From assembly GCA_050296515.1 (NCBI GenBank), contig JBNKRJ010000021.1, positions 1 to 64,000 of the forward strand: DNA of 64,000 nucleotides, read 5' to 3'. The DNA comes from NBLH01 sp050296515. GTDB taxonomy: Bacteria; Bacteroidota; Bacteroidia; Bacteroidales; NBLH01. Every line of letters begins with the position of its first letter. Within the stretch, counting starts at the first letter, position 1. A program made the translations under genes and the position numbers. Shown in pieces: positions 44,408 to 53,155 of the stretch. The notes beneath the pieces were generated by a model that searched no databases, was not told the origin of the DNA, and was given only the letters and a program-made list of their open reading frames with translations.

Positions 44408-44422
44408 TTATTAATACCACCG

Positions 44423-45316
44423 ATGATGAAAAAAAATAAAAAACGCAGAAGTATGTTGTACATACCGGGAAATAATCCGGCAATGCTGCAACAGGGAGGT
44501 GTTTATGGTGCCGATGCTGTTTTATTGGATCTCGAAGATGCAGTGGCTCTTAACCAAAAAGATGCTGCAAGAATTCTTGTACGCAACATGCTTAAATACG
44601 TTGATTACTATAATGCAGAAGTAAGTGTACGAATCAATGCATTAAATACTCCTTTTGGTATCTATGACTTAGAAACAATTGTCCCCCTGCAACCAGATTC
44701 TTTGCGGATACCAAAAACAGAAACTGTTGAAGGACTGGAACAGTTAATCAGGGTAATTGAGGCAATTGAAGACAAACACGCCCTTCCACACGATAAAATG
44801 ACGCTTCATATCATGATTGAAACTGCATTGGGTGTTCAGAATGTATTTGATTTAGCAAGGTTTTCCAGAAGAGTTGATGCAATAACTATTGGTGGACAAG
44901 ATCTTACTGCCGACATGAACATTGAAAGCACTAAAGACAACGCTGGAATTGATTTGGCCAGAAAACAAATCATAATGGCTGCTAAAGCAAATGGAATTGA
45001 TGCAATTGACACGGTATATATTGATGTTGATGATCATGAGGGACTAAGAAAAGATACTGAATACGCTAAAAAAATTGGATTTACTGGAAAAGCAGTAATA
45101 AATCCCAGACAAATTGAAGTAATACACGAAGTGTATAAACCAACTGGCGAAGAAATTAGAAAAGCTTTAAAAATCTATAAAGCCTTTATTAAAAACAAAA
45201 AAGAAGGCATCGGAGTATTTGCTGTTGATGGAAAAATGATTGATAAACCTGTGATGAAAAGAGCTGAGCATGTTTTAATGCTGGCAGAAATTGATTTAAA
45301 AGAACTCGAAAAGTAG
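44423..45316 (+). CDS. citE: Citrate lyase beta subunit (citryl-CoA lyase)
   Basis: A 297-residue beta subunit that cleaves the citryl-ACP thioester to acetyl-ACP and oxaloacetate. HpcH/HpaI aldolase-fold motifs are present: RSMLYIPGNNPAMLQQ, GADAVLLDLEDAVALNQKDA, VRINALNTPFG, IMIETALGVQN (metal Glu), ITIGGQDLTADM and GFTGKAVINPRQIEVI. ATGATG at 44423 gives two possible starts. It is followed 50 bases later by citF. Confidence 0.96.
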   Translation: MMKKNKKRRSMLYIPGNNPAMLQQGGVYGADAVLLDLEDAVALNQKDAARILVRNMLKYVDYYNAEVSVRINALNTPFGIYDLETIVPLQPDSLRIPKTETVEGLEQLIRVIEAIEDKHALPHDKMTLHIMIETALGVQNVFDLARFSRRVDAITIGGQDLTADMNIESTKDNAGIDLARKQIIMAAKANGIDAIDTVYIDVDDHEGLRKDTEYAKKIGFTGKAVINPRQIEVIHEVYKPTGEEIRKALKIYKAFIKNKKEGIGVFAVDGKMIDKPVMKRAEHVLMLAEIDLKELEK

Positions 45317-45366
45317 AACTTAGTAATTAAAAACCGACTTCAATCAACATCAGAATCTGAAAAATC

Positions 45367-46953
45367 ATGAAAAACAGTTTAGGAAAAGAAATTCCGGAAT
45401 ATATCGAAGGCTATGGCAAAACAGAGTTATATCAAGGTGCCTGGACTAAATTAAATAAAGGATGGATCAACGAAAAAACTGATCCACCACCAATTAAAGC
45501 AAGCAAACCACATTTCAACAAGGTTTGTGAAACACTTGAGGAAGCTATTAATAATTGTGAGCCTTACGATGGAATGGTAGTCTCATTTCATCATCACCTT
45601 AGGGGCGGGGATTTCTTACTAATCCACACAATTGAAATACTTGACAAACTTGGGATTAAAGATATTACACTTGCCGCATCATCACTTACTACAGCACATG
45701 ACGGGTTAATTCCTTATTTGAAAAAAGGAACTATTACAAGAATATTTACCTCGGGGATAAGGGGCAAATTAGGCGAAGCTATTTCATATGGAATCCTTAA
45801 AAGACCAGTTGTAATTCATTCTCATGGAGGACGTGTTCGTGCAATTCAAACCGGGAAAATTGGAATTGATTTGGCTATTATTGCATCTTCAGCTGCGGAT
45901 GAAGAGGGCAATGCTACAGGCTGCCATGGCAAAAGTGCCTTTGGATCAATTGGTTACGCCATGATTGATGCATGGTATGCCAGCCGTGTAGTTGTGGTAA
46001 CCGATAATATGGTGGAGTACCCTTGCGTGCCACCTTCAATAAGACAAAACTATGTAGATTACGTAGTAAAAATAGACAGCATTGGCGATGCAAGCAAAAT
46101 TGCCACGGGAACCACACGTATCACTAAATCTCCCCTTGATTTACGAATTGCCCAACTTGCCGCTGAAACGATCATTCATTCAGATTATTTCAGAAATGGA
46201 ATCTCCTTCCAGGTAGGTGCTGGAGGAGCTTCTTTAGCAGTTGCTAAGTTTTTAAGAAAAGAGATGAAAAAAGAAGGCATTACAGGTAGTTTCCTCCTTG
46301 GTGGTGTAACATCTGTTCTTGTTGAAATGCTCGAAGAAGGCTTGTTTAAATCAATTTTTGATGTTCAGTCGTTTGATGCTGCTGTAAGTTCATCAATTTT
46401 GAACAATACTTATCACATTGAGATACCATCCGGACTGTATGCAAACCCCTACAATTGTGGCTGTATGACTAATAAATTGGATGTGGTTGTATTGGGTGCT
46501 TTGGAAGTTGATACTAATTTTAATATAAACGTAATCACCGGAAATGATGGCAATCTGCGTGGTGCTTCGGGAGGACACAGCGATACAGCTTCTGGGGCTC
46601 AGTTAACTGTGGTAGTTTGTCCATCATTCAGGGGCAGAATTCCCATCATCAAAAAAGAAATTCACAACATTGTTACTCCAGGAGAATCTATTGATATTGT
46701 GGTTACTGAAAGAGGAACGTGTGTTAATCCTAACAGACCGGAACTTGAAAAACAACTGATAGAAGCCGGACTAAATATTAGAAAAATAGAAGAATTGGCT
46801 GAAGAGGTTGAAAAGTTTACAGGTACACCAAAGGAAGTCGAGTTCCTTGATAATATTGTTGGAATCATTGAATACAGGGACGGAACTATCATTGATGTAA
46901 TCAGACAAACAACAGGTAATCTTGAAGATCTTTATGAAGAGTTTAATATTTAA
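45367..46953 (+). CDS. citF: Citrate lyase alpha subunit (citrate-ACP transferase)
   Basis: A 528-residue alpha subunit that swaps citrate for acetate on the carrier protein. Landmarks are MVVSFHHHLRGGDFLL, SGIRGKLGEAISYGILKRPV, HSHGGRVRAIQTGKIGIDLA, the GCHGKSAFGSIGYAMIDA loop, GITGSFLLGGVTSVLVEMLE and GASGGHSDTASGAQL. Length matches CitF (about 505-530). It lies between citE and the fused citXG. Confidence 0.96.
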   Translation: MKNSLGKEIPEYIEGYGKTELYQGAWTKLNKGWINEKTDPPPIKASKPHFNKVCETLEEAINNCEPYDGMVVSFHHHLRGGDFLLIHTIEILDKLGIKDITLAASSLTTAHDGLIPYLKKGTITRIFTSGIRGKLGEAISYGILKRPVVIHSHGGRVRAIQTGKIGIDLAIIASSAADEEGNATGCHGKSAFGSIGYAMIDAWYASRVVVVTDNMVEYPCVPPSIRQNYVDYVVKIDSIGDASKIATGTTRITKSPLDLRIAQLAAETIIHSDYFRNGISFQVGAGGASLAVAKFLRKEMKKEGITGSFLLGGVTSVLVEMLEEGLFKSIFDVQSFDAAVSSSILNNTYHIEIPSGLYANPYNCGCMTNKLDVVVLGALEVDTNFNINVITGNDGNLRGASGGHSDTASGAQLTVVVCPSFRGRIPIIKKEIHNIVTPGESIDIVVTERGTCVNPNRPELEKQLIEAGLNIRKIEELAEEVEKFTGTPKEVEFLDNIVGIIEYRDGTIIDVIRQTTGNLEDLYEEFNI

Positions 46954-47026
46954 AGTTTCAACTGATATTTTAAGGTAATAACTTACTAACAACTTTAGTG
47001 TTTTATTATTTAAAAAGAAACACCAC

Positions 47027-48406
47027 ATGAATCTTCAAAGCATCCTTAAAGCCAGAGAATTAAGGACAGAGCAGAGACTTGCTTTTGCGAAAGATGGTTT
47101 TGCCAGTGTAAGTCTTACCTTTAATATTCCCGGGGCAGTAAAGAGTAATAATCGCATTCAAAAAGCATTTGATTACTCCGTAGTTATGTTGGAAGATTTC
47201 TTTTTGGCAAACAGAGTTTTAACCAATAAAGGACAAAGTCAAAGATGGACAGATGCAGCTGGAGATTTTTACATTACTCCAATTATTGAGACTTCAAAAA
47301 GCATTAAAGAGGTTAAAGATTTATGCGAGCGTTTTGAACAGAATCACCTATTAGGAAGACTCATTGATGTTGATGTTGTTGATAAAGACGGTTCCTCTAT
47401 TTCTTCAGGAAAAGCAAAAAAATGCTTCATTTGCAATGAACCTGCCATGGTTTGTGCCCGAAAACAAACCCATAGCATTGAGGAATTAAACAGTTACATT
47501 TCTTGTAAGATTGACACATTTTTAAGAAGTAAAAAGCTTGACGAAACTAAAGTGCATTTATCTGCACTTGCTACCCAATGTCTGCTTTATGAAATTTCTC
47601 TGAGTCCAAAACCTGGACTTGTTGATAAGTTTGGAAGTGGTGCCCATAAGGACATGGATTATTTCAGCTTTATTAATTCAACCTCCTCATTATCGGCTTA
47701 TTGGTCAAACTTAATCGATTTTGCTCATCGAATTTTATCAGATGACCAAATAAATGAAACAGAAGAGCTTAGAATAATCGGAATTGCCATGGAACGTACA
47801 ATGCTTCAATTTACTAATGGAGTGAATACACAAAAGGGAGCTATTTTCCTGATTGGGATGCTGGTGTATGTAGCAGCAAAACTAATTTTCAAAGAAGATG
47901 AATTAACCGATACCAACATTCAAAATGAGCTGGTTTCTTTAAATAATAAAAACCTGGATGATGAACTTTTGAAAGCAAAAAGTACTTCTACGCATGGCAA
48001 AAAAATTTATGAAAAATACGGAAACGAAACTGGTGGAGGCATTCGTAAGGAATTGGCCTTAGGTTTGCCCATTGTTTTTAATCATGCTTTGCCAATTTTA
48101 ATGCAACAAACCAATGAAAAAGAAGACTTTTTGAAAAGCGAACAGACTGCACAACCAGTATTAATAAAATGTTTGCTTAAAATAATCAGCATCAATAATG
48201 ACAGCAATATTTTATATCGCTCCAATAGTGAAACACTCAGGCAATTAAAGACCATGGCAGTCAACTGTATGGAAAACAAGGTAGATTTCAACACTAATTA
48301 CAAAAAACTTTGCGATTTTTGCATTGATAAATATATTTCGCCAGGAGGATCTGCTGATTTACTGGCAGCTAGTATATTTATTTTTCAATTACAGAAAACA
48401 ATTTAA
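47027..48406 (+). CDS. citXG: Fused CitX-CitG prosthetic-group enzyme
   Basis: A 459-residue bifunctional protein. Residues 1-165 are CitX, which attaches the arm to apo-CitD (ILKARELRTEQRLAFAKDG, FSVTLTFNIPG-like opening, then LLGRLIDVDVVDKDGSSIS and KKCFICNEPAMVCARKQTHS). Residues about 170-459 are CitG, which makes 2'-(5''-triphosphoribosyl)-3'-dephospho-CoA from ATP and dephospho-CoA (SLSPKPGLVDKFGSGAHKDM, GVNTQKGAIFLIGML, SPGGSADLLAASIFIFQL). Separate citX and citG genes are usual in enterobacteria; fusion also occurs in several groups. CitC starts four bases later. Confidence 0.93.
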   Translation: MNLQSILKARELRTEQRLAFAKDGFASVSLTFNIPGAVKSNNRIQKAFDYSVVMLEDFFLANRVLTNKGQSQRWTDAAGDFYITPIIETSKSIKEVKDLCERFEQNHLLGRLIDVDVVDKDGSSISSGKAKKCFICNEPAMVCARKQTHSIEELNSYISCKIDTFLRSKKLDETKVHLSALATQCLLYEISLSPKPGLVDKFGSGAHKDMDYFSFINSTSSLSAYWSNLIDFAHRILSDDQINETEELRIIGIAMERTMLQFTNGVNTQKGAIFLIGMLVYVAAKLIFKEDELTDTNIQNELVSLNNKNLDDELLKAKSTSTHGKKIYEKYGNETGGGIRKELALGLPIVFNHALPILMQQTNEKEDFLKSEQTAQPVLIKCLLKIISINNDSNILYRSNSETLRQLKTMAVNCMENKVDFNTNYKKLCDFCIDKYISPGGSADLLAASIFIFQLQKTI

Positions 48407-48410
48407 GCCT

Positions 48411-49499
48411 ATGGATCTTTCTACAAAAGACTTTACGAACTACCGAATTGAAGAAATGGATCTTGTGTTAAAAGAAGATCTGAAATTAGTTGAGGAATTC
48501 ACAAACGCATATGAACTGCCATTTGATAAACGTTCAGTCGATTATACAATTGCGCTGTTTGATGAACATGATAAAATCGTTGGTACAGGTTCTTTTTCGG
48601 GAAATATTTTAAAATACGTACTTGTTGATGCTGCTCACAGGGAAAGCAATGCTTCTGCGCAAATAACCACTCACCTGATTAACAAAGTACTTGAGAATCA
48701 CAGGCATATTTTTGTATATACTTTGCCAAGACACATCCCTTTATTTGAAAGCCTTGGTTTTAAGCTGGTTGCAAAAGCTCCCCCACTGTTTTGCATGCTT
48801 GAGTTTGGCGTTGCTTCTGTAAAAGATTATGTGAATTATTTGAAAAAGATTAAATCCCCGGAGAAACACGAAAGAATAGCTTCGATTGTTGTTAATTGCA
48901 ATCCTTTTACCAAAGGGCACCAACACCTGATTGAAAAAGCCTCTTTAGAAAATGACATTGTTTATCTAATTGTTGTTCAGGAAGATTTATCTGTTTTCCC
49001 TTTTAAAATTCGCTGGCAATTAATTAAAAAAGGAATTGAACATTTAAGCAATGTCATCATGGTTGAAGGAAGTCACTATGTGGTATCAGGTGCAACTTTC
49101 CCTTCGTATTTTCTAAAATCAGCAAAAACTGATGCAATTATTGAAAACCAGGCAGAGCTTGATATCCACATTTTTAGAAAATACATTATTAAAACGCTGG
49201 ATATCACTCATCGCTACGTAGGAACAGAAAAAAACTGCCAGACAACTGCTGCTTATAACAAAGCCATGCATAAAATACTGCCTGATTATGGGGTTCAGGT
49301 TATTGAAAATGAAAGAATAAAAAGCAGTGTTGAAGGCAATGAATTTTACATAAGTGCATCAAAAATAAGGGAAGCATTAAAAGATGATACACTTGAACTG
49401 TATTACGATTCTTTACCTGAAAACACACTCAGGTTTTTGCTTTCTGATGAAGCGAAACCAATTATTGGAAAAATTAAAAGCTCTGATAAAAGGCATTGA
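48411..49499 (+). CDS. citC: [Citrate (pro-3S)-lyase] ligase
   Basis: A 362-residue ligase that acetylates the carrier protein's thiol with acetate and ATP to activate citrate lyase. The start at 48411 is four bases after citXG and gives MDLSTKDFTNYRIEEMDLVL; an upstream ATG at 48324 lies inside citXG in another frame and is unlikely. A GNAT-like N-terminal domain (FDKRSVDYTIALFDEHDKIV) is followed by the nucleotidyltransferase core with NCNPFTKGHQHLIEKA (HxGH-like) and SASKIREALKDD. It ends the operon. Confidence 0.94.
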   Translation: MDLSTKDFTNYRIEEMDLVLKEDLKLVEEFTNAYELPFDKRSVDYTIALFDEHDKIVGTGSFSGNILKYVLVDAAHRESNASAQITTHLINKVLENHRHIFVYTLPRHIPLFESLGFKLVAKAPPLFCMLEFGVASVKDYVNYLKKIKSPEKHERIASIVVNCNPFTKGHQHLIEKASLENDIVYLIVVQEDLSVFPFKIRWQLIKKGIEHLSNVIMVEGSHYVVSGATFPSYFLKSAKTDAIIENQAELDIHIFRKYIIKTLDITHRYVGTEKNCQTTAAYNKAMHKILPDYGVQVIENERIKSSVEGNEFYISASKIREALKDDTLELYYDSLPENTLRFLLSDEAKPIIGKIKSSDKRH

Positions 49500-49554
49500 T
49501 GGTAAGTTATTGGTTACGAGTATGGTTGCATAATTGGAGTTCCCTATTCTCAAG

Positions 49555-49720
49555 TAATAGATTTCGCTCCGCCGGAGCTTATTGGATTGGCAAAGATCAA
49601 CTTATTCTACAAATATTTCGCAGCTCTGCTGCTGCTTCTTAAGCTACAGTGTAGCAAAATATTTGTAGCTAATAAATTCTTTCTATTTCCTGTAGCTACA
49701 GAGTAGCGGAATATTGATTA
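49555..49720. repeat. Intergenic hairpins after citC
   Basis: 49607-49668 form a hairpin with arms CTACAAATATTTCGC and GCAAAATATTTGTAG around a loop that contains AGCTACAGTGTAGC. Flanking text TCGCTCCGCCGGAGC and GTAGCTACAGAGTAGCGGAA belongs to the same dispersed family. The block may serve as terminator for the cit operon. Confidence 0.6.
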
Positions 49721-49779
49721 GATTCTTTCAGTTGAATATAGAAGTAGTTAGATTAGGCTTTGATTTTTATATTCAAAAA

Positions 49780-50085
49780 CTATCTTTGAATTCTGTCTTT
49801 ATATTTCATCAAATCCAGGCTTCCATATACATAAACAAATCCTGCAATGCCAATGCTTACTGACTCATCCGTAACTGATATCTTACCAACAGAACAAATA
49901 TGGTAATTTTTGTAGGCAATTACTTCTTTCACTAAATCACCGGCTCCCAGAGCACCTGTAAGCGGGTTTTCTTCTTTGTATTTTTCAATGATTTTATCCT
50001 GGTGATCTTGCTTATCCGGGTTAGAAATAAACAACACGATGGCCAAAATAATAAGAAAAATAAAAAATCTTTTGATTCGCTTCAT
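49780..50085 (-). CDS. Small membrane-anchored protein, DUF4359-like
   Basis: A 101-residue protein with a basic start and one hydrophobic segment (RFFIFLIILAIVLFISNPDK), then a soluble part ending SIGIAGFVYVYGSLD. The layout of a signal anchor with NPDKQDH, a helix and a CSVGKISVTDESVSIGIAG strand fits DUF4359-like proteins, with moderate confidence. The function is unknown. The preceding gene on the same strand starts 97 bases upstream. Confidence 0.65.
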   Translation of the reverse strand: MKRIKRFFIFLIILAIVLFISNPDKQDHQDKIIEKYKEENPLTGALGAGDLVKEVIAYKNYHICSVGKISVTDESVSIGIAGFVYVYGSLDLMKYKDRIQR

Positions 50086-50181
50086 AATTCACTTTAGTTT
50101 AGAATATCCTTAACAAATATAACTAAAAGTAAATGGCAGAAAGCCAAAGACTAGCCTTTTTTATAGTCAAACTTTCAGAAA

Positions 50182-50493
50182 TTATAATGCCCTGGATACC
50201 AAATCATCAGTTTCCTTTTTGGTAAGTCGTTTCAATACATACCAATCGTCTTCATCGCGATCAAGTCCCATGGTACTTTTAGGGTCAGAGTAGTAATAAT
50301 GAGCATCTTCGAAAAAAGTTCCGCATTCAGTACACTTCAATAACTGGAACGTTGTAAGCTGTAAAGATTCTCCTCTGTAATACCTGCCTTTTTTACCTTC
50401 CGGCACCAACAATTTTCTGAATTTGCTAATCTTGCTATCCTCTTCAACCCTGTCAGGAATCATCTCACATGTTTTGCAATCTTTTTTAGCCAT
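50182..50493 (-). CDS. Small protein with two CxxC knuckles
   Basis: A 103-residue cytosolic protein. CKTCEM (residues 6-9 in MAKKDCKTCEMI) and CTECGTFFEDAHYYY (about 55-69) supply four cysteines spaced for a zinc ribbon. The C-terminal part DWYVLKRLTKKETDDLV is helical. I do not recognise a family. It lies downstream of the yceI terminator and is separately transcribed, probably. Confidence 0.65.
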   Translation of the reverse strand: MAKKDCKTCEMIPDRVEEDSKISKFRKLLVPEGKKGRYYRGESLQLTTFQLLKCTECGTFFEDAHYYYSDPKSTMGLDRDEDDWYVLKRLTKKETDDLVSRAL

Positions 50494-50552
50494 AATTTGT
50501 TTGATTTATTCAAATTTAGTAAATGCACCATTCATTTTCAACACCAAAACAA

Positions 50553-50582
50553 AAATGCCTGGAACTGAATCCCAGGCATTTC
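50553..50582 (-). terminator. Intrinsic terminator of the pirin-yceI unit
   Basis: Read on the minus strand, AAATGCCTGG and CCAGGCATTT form a ten-base-pair stem followed by TTTTTG. It lies 27 bases after the yceI stop and is a clear rho-independent terminator. Confidence 0.85.
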
Positions 50583-50608
50583 ACAAAAAGTACTACTATA
50601 ATATATAA

Positions 50609-51184
50609 TTACATTGCTGCCAAAGATAAATCAACATCCAGTGTAAATTCATCATAAATTACCTTATCACCCAAATTATCAAAGAATGATTTTGAACCAT
50701 ACCTAACATCAAACTTAGAACGATCAACTACAATTTTCGCAGTATATTTATCACCATCTTTTGTTACTGTAAACAAAATAGATTCTGTGGTTTTCTTAAT
50801 GGTTAAATCACCTCTTACATCGGCTTTGTTATCTTTAAAATCAGTTGCTTTTGTAATTACAAGCTTAGCTGTAGGATATTTTTCAACTCCAAAAAAATCA
50901 TCAGATTTTAGGTGACCTACCAATTTTTTGTTGTAATCATCATCTTCGATATCTTTATCAACAATTGAACTCATGTCAATGATAAATGTACCACCCGTAA
51001 TTTTACCATCTTCCAGAGTTAACTCACCTGATTTGAGGTTAATGTACCCCCAGTGTTTTCCGGTAACTTTTTCACCTGTCCATTTAATCATTGTTTTGTC
51101 GGTGTCGGCCTTGTAACTCTGTGCACTTAAACCGCTTACTGAAAAAACCATTATTGCTATAAAAAAATTTCTCATCACTTTCAT
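50609..51184 (-). CDS. YceI family periplasmic protein
   Basis: A 191-residue exported protein with signal peptide 1-21 (ending LSAQS). YceI folds as a lipocalin-like barrel that binds isoprenoids or fatty amides. Motifs are YKADTDKTMIKWTGEKVTGK, HWGYINLKSGELTLEDGKI, GTFIIDMSSIVDKD, HLKSDDFFGVEKYPTAKLVI and RSKFDVRYGSKSFFDNLGDK, the last being the usual Bacteroidota variant. It is 38 bases downstream of the pirin gene and ends in a strong terminator, so the two form one unit. Confidence 0.95.
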   Translation of the reverse strand: MKVMRNFFIAIMVFSVSGLSAQSYKADTDKTMIKWTGEKVTGKHWGYINLKSGELTLEDGKITGGTFIIDMSSIVDKDIEDDDYNKKLVGHLKSDDFFGVEKYPTAKLVITKATDFKDNKADVRGDLTIKKTTESILFTVTKDGDKYTAKIVVDRSKFDVRYGSKSFFDNLGDKVIYDEFTLDVDLSLAAM

Positions 51185-51222
51185 TTTTATTAATATTTAG
51201 TTTATTAGTTAAGATTTACTAT

Positions 51223-51939
51223 TTAATTACTTCCCGGTACCTCAATATTTAAAACATACGAAGCTTCATTTGCCTTAATATCAAACTTATTTGCTCCAAT
51301 AATTCCAATTGCATCCCGTTTATTAATTGTTTCACTATCAATTTCTACTTCACCATCAATAATAAAAACAAAACTACCATACGATTGTTCAGCAGCACTA
51401 TAATTAATCGTGCTGCCTTTTTCAAGAAAAACTCTTGATATTTTTGCTTCCTGATTGATTTTCAGAGAATTGTTTTCTGTATTGAAGGATGAAACAAGCA
51501 GCTGCCATTTATTTTGAGCATCATTTGGTTCAAAAAACTTTTGGTCATACCTGGGTTTTATATTTCTGGCTGCTGGATAAATCCAAATCTGAAACAATTT
51601 AACTTCTTCGGTAGGGCTTTCGTTAAATTCTGAGTGAAAAATACCGGTACCTGCACTCATTACCTGAACCTCGTTGGCACTAATCGTTTGTTTATGCCCC
51701 ATAGAATCTTCGTGCGTAAGTCTTCCTGAAACAGGCACAGTAATAATTTCCATATTATCATGCGGATGCTTTCCAAACCCGCTAGATGGCTGAACAACAT
51801 CATCATTTAATACACGAAGCAATCCAAAATTCATCCTGCTTCTATCGTAATAATCTGCAAAACTAAAGCTGTAACAGGTATTTAACCATTCATTCCGAAA
51901 ATGCCCTCGTGTTTTAGCTCTATATACTATTTTTTCCAT
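51223..51939 (-). CDS. Pirin family protein (YhhW-like)
   Basis: A 238-residue bicupin of the pirin family, related to YhhW, a quercetin dioxygenase. The N-terminal cupin has the metal-binding GKHPHDNMEIITVPVSG and THEDSMGHKQTISANEVQ with a SAGTGIFHSEFN segment, giving the His/Glu ligand set. The second cupin is less conserved. Pirins in bacteria respond to oxidative or metabolic stress. It precedes yceI, and an AraC-family regulator gene lies 115 bases upstream on the same strand. Confidence 0.93.
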   Translation of the reverse strand: MEKIVYRAKTRGHFRNEWLNTCYSFSFADYYDRSRMNFGLLRVLNDDVVQPSSGFGKHPHDNMEIITVPVSGRLTHEDSMGHKQTISANEVQVMSAGTGIFHSEFNESPTEEVKLFQIWIYPAARNIKPRYDQKFFEPNDAQNKWQLLVSSFNTENNSLKINQEAKISRVFLEKGSTINYSAAEQSYGSFVFIIDGEVEIDSETINKRDAIGIIGANKFDIKANEASYVLNIEVPGSN

Positions 51940-52054
51940 ACTACCCTCACTTTCTTTCTAAATGATAATGCAAAGATAAAGTGAAGTAACAGGCCAGGCA
52001 ATGTCAAAATCCGAATAAAAGATGTATTTATCCGAATAAAGATTAAAATGCAAA

Positions 52055-52951
52055 CTATTGTGTTAGTTCTTTCTCCAATTCAGTTCTGAATTGAGCAAAC
52101 GAAATACCTTCATTGCTCTTAAAAAAGCGACTAAAATGTGAAGGGTCATCAAAACCCAACTGATAGGCAATTTCTTTTGTAGTCATTTGTGTATGAATAC
52201 CCAAACGTTTGGATTCCAAAATGATACGTTGCTGAATTAACTCTTTTGCAGTTTTCCCAACTCCTGATTTAATTACACTGTTCAAATAATCAGGTGAAAT
52301 ACTCAATTCATTTGCATATTCGCTTACCTTTTTCATTTTTGTAAAGTTCTTGTCTAACAATTCTTTAAAGCGTCTAAGAATTGATTTTGCAGATTGAATG
52401 GTTTGCGTATTATCAGAATCTAAACTGGGAGCGAACTTATTACATTCAATTAAAAGTAACTTAAGGTATGCCCCTATGGAATCAAAACGAAACTCTTCCT
52501 CGGCTAAAAAGGCTTCTCGCATTAACTCTGTCAAACTTATGAGCCTTTGAGCGCCTTTTTCATCTACCTGAATTGGTGGTGATTCTTCTATTTCTGCAAA
52601 AAGGCCAAGGTTGGTGATGAAGTTGATATTAATGTAGTTCTTTTCCATAAAGTCACATGTAAAAAGAATAACTACTCCCTTTGCTTTAGGAGTATGCAAA
52701 ACCTGATGCACCTGTCCGGGTTTTACAAAAAAAACATCATTGGTATGCATTTCATATTCCTTATAATCAATAATATGCTTACCCGATTCATTTTGTGACC
52801 AAAGAACAGTGTAGTAATCGTGCCTGTGAGGAATATCGGTTTGAGTACCAAAAATCTCAATTACCTCTTCGACAGAGCGAATTGCAAAATCAACTGTTTC
52901 ACCATTGTGTTTTAGTGTATATGATGGTATTTTAAAATTTTCTTGTTCCAA
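52055..52951 (-). CDS. AraC family transcriptional regulator
   Basis: A 298-residue DNA-binding regulator. Residues 1-170 are a cupin sensor (DIPHRHDYYTVLWSQNESGK, then DVFFVKPGQVHQVLH). Residues about 195-298 hold two helix-turn-helix units: VSEYANELSISPDYLNSVIK and TTKEIAYQLGFDDPSHFSRF, with the typical FFKSNEGISFAQFR close. It may control the pirin-yceI unit just downstream, given its orientation and spacing; that is inference. Confidence 0.94.
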   Translation of the reverse strand: MEQENFKIPSYTLKHNGETVDFAIRSVEEVIEIFGTQTDIPHRHDYYTVLWSQNESGKHIIDYKEYEMHTNDVFFVKPGQVHQVLHTPKAKGVVILFTCDFMEKNYININFITNLGLFAEIEESPPIQVDEKGAQRLISLTELMREAFLAEEEFRFDSIGAYLKLLLIECNKFAPSLDSDNTQTIQSAKSILRRFKELLDKNFTKMKKVSEYANELSISPDYLNSVIKSGVGKTAKELIQQRIILESKRLGIHTQMTTKEIAYQLGFDDPSHFSRFFKSNEGISFAQFRTELEKELTQ

Positions 52952-53155
52952 GTTTCAATTTTTATAAAGCTTTGCCTAAAAATATTGTTTTTTTTTTAAT
53001 AATGATTATTCTAATTTTAAATGTCTGTTGGTAACAATTATTTTATATTTTAGTTGCGATATAATTGGAATAAATGCGAGAAAGTAAAGGAAAATTGATG
53101 GCCTTAAAGCTATAAAAACTATCAACTCTGATTATTAACCATCTAAAAGTTTAAA

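Noticed and set aside
48324..48410. Longer start for citC
   Set aside because: The upstream ATG lies within citXG in another frame; 48411 gives a standard CitC start and four-base spacing.
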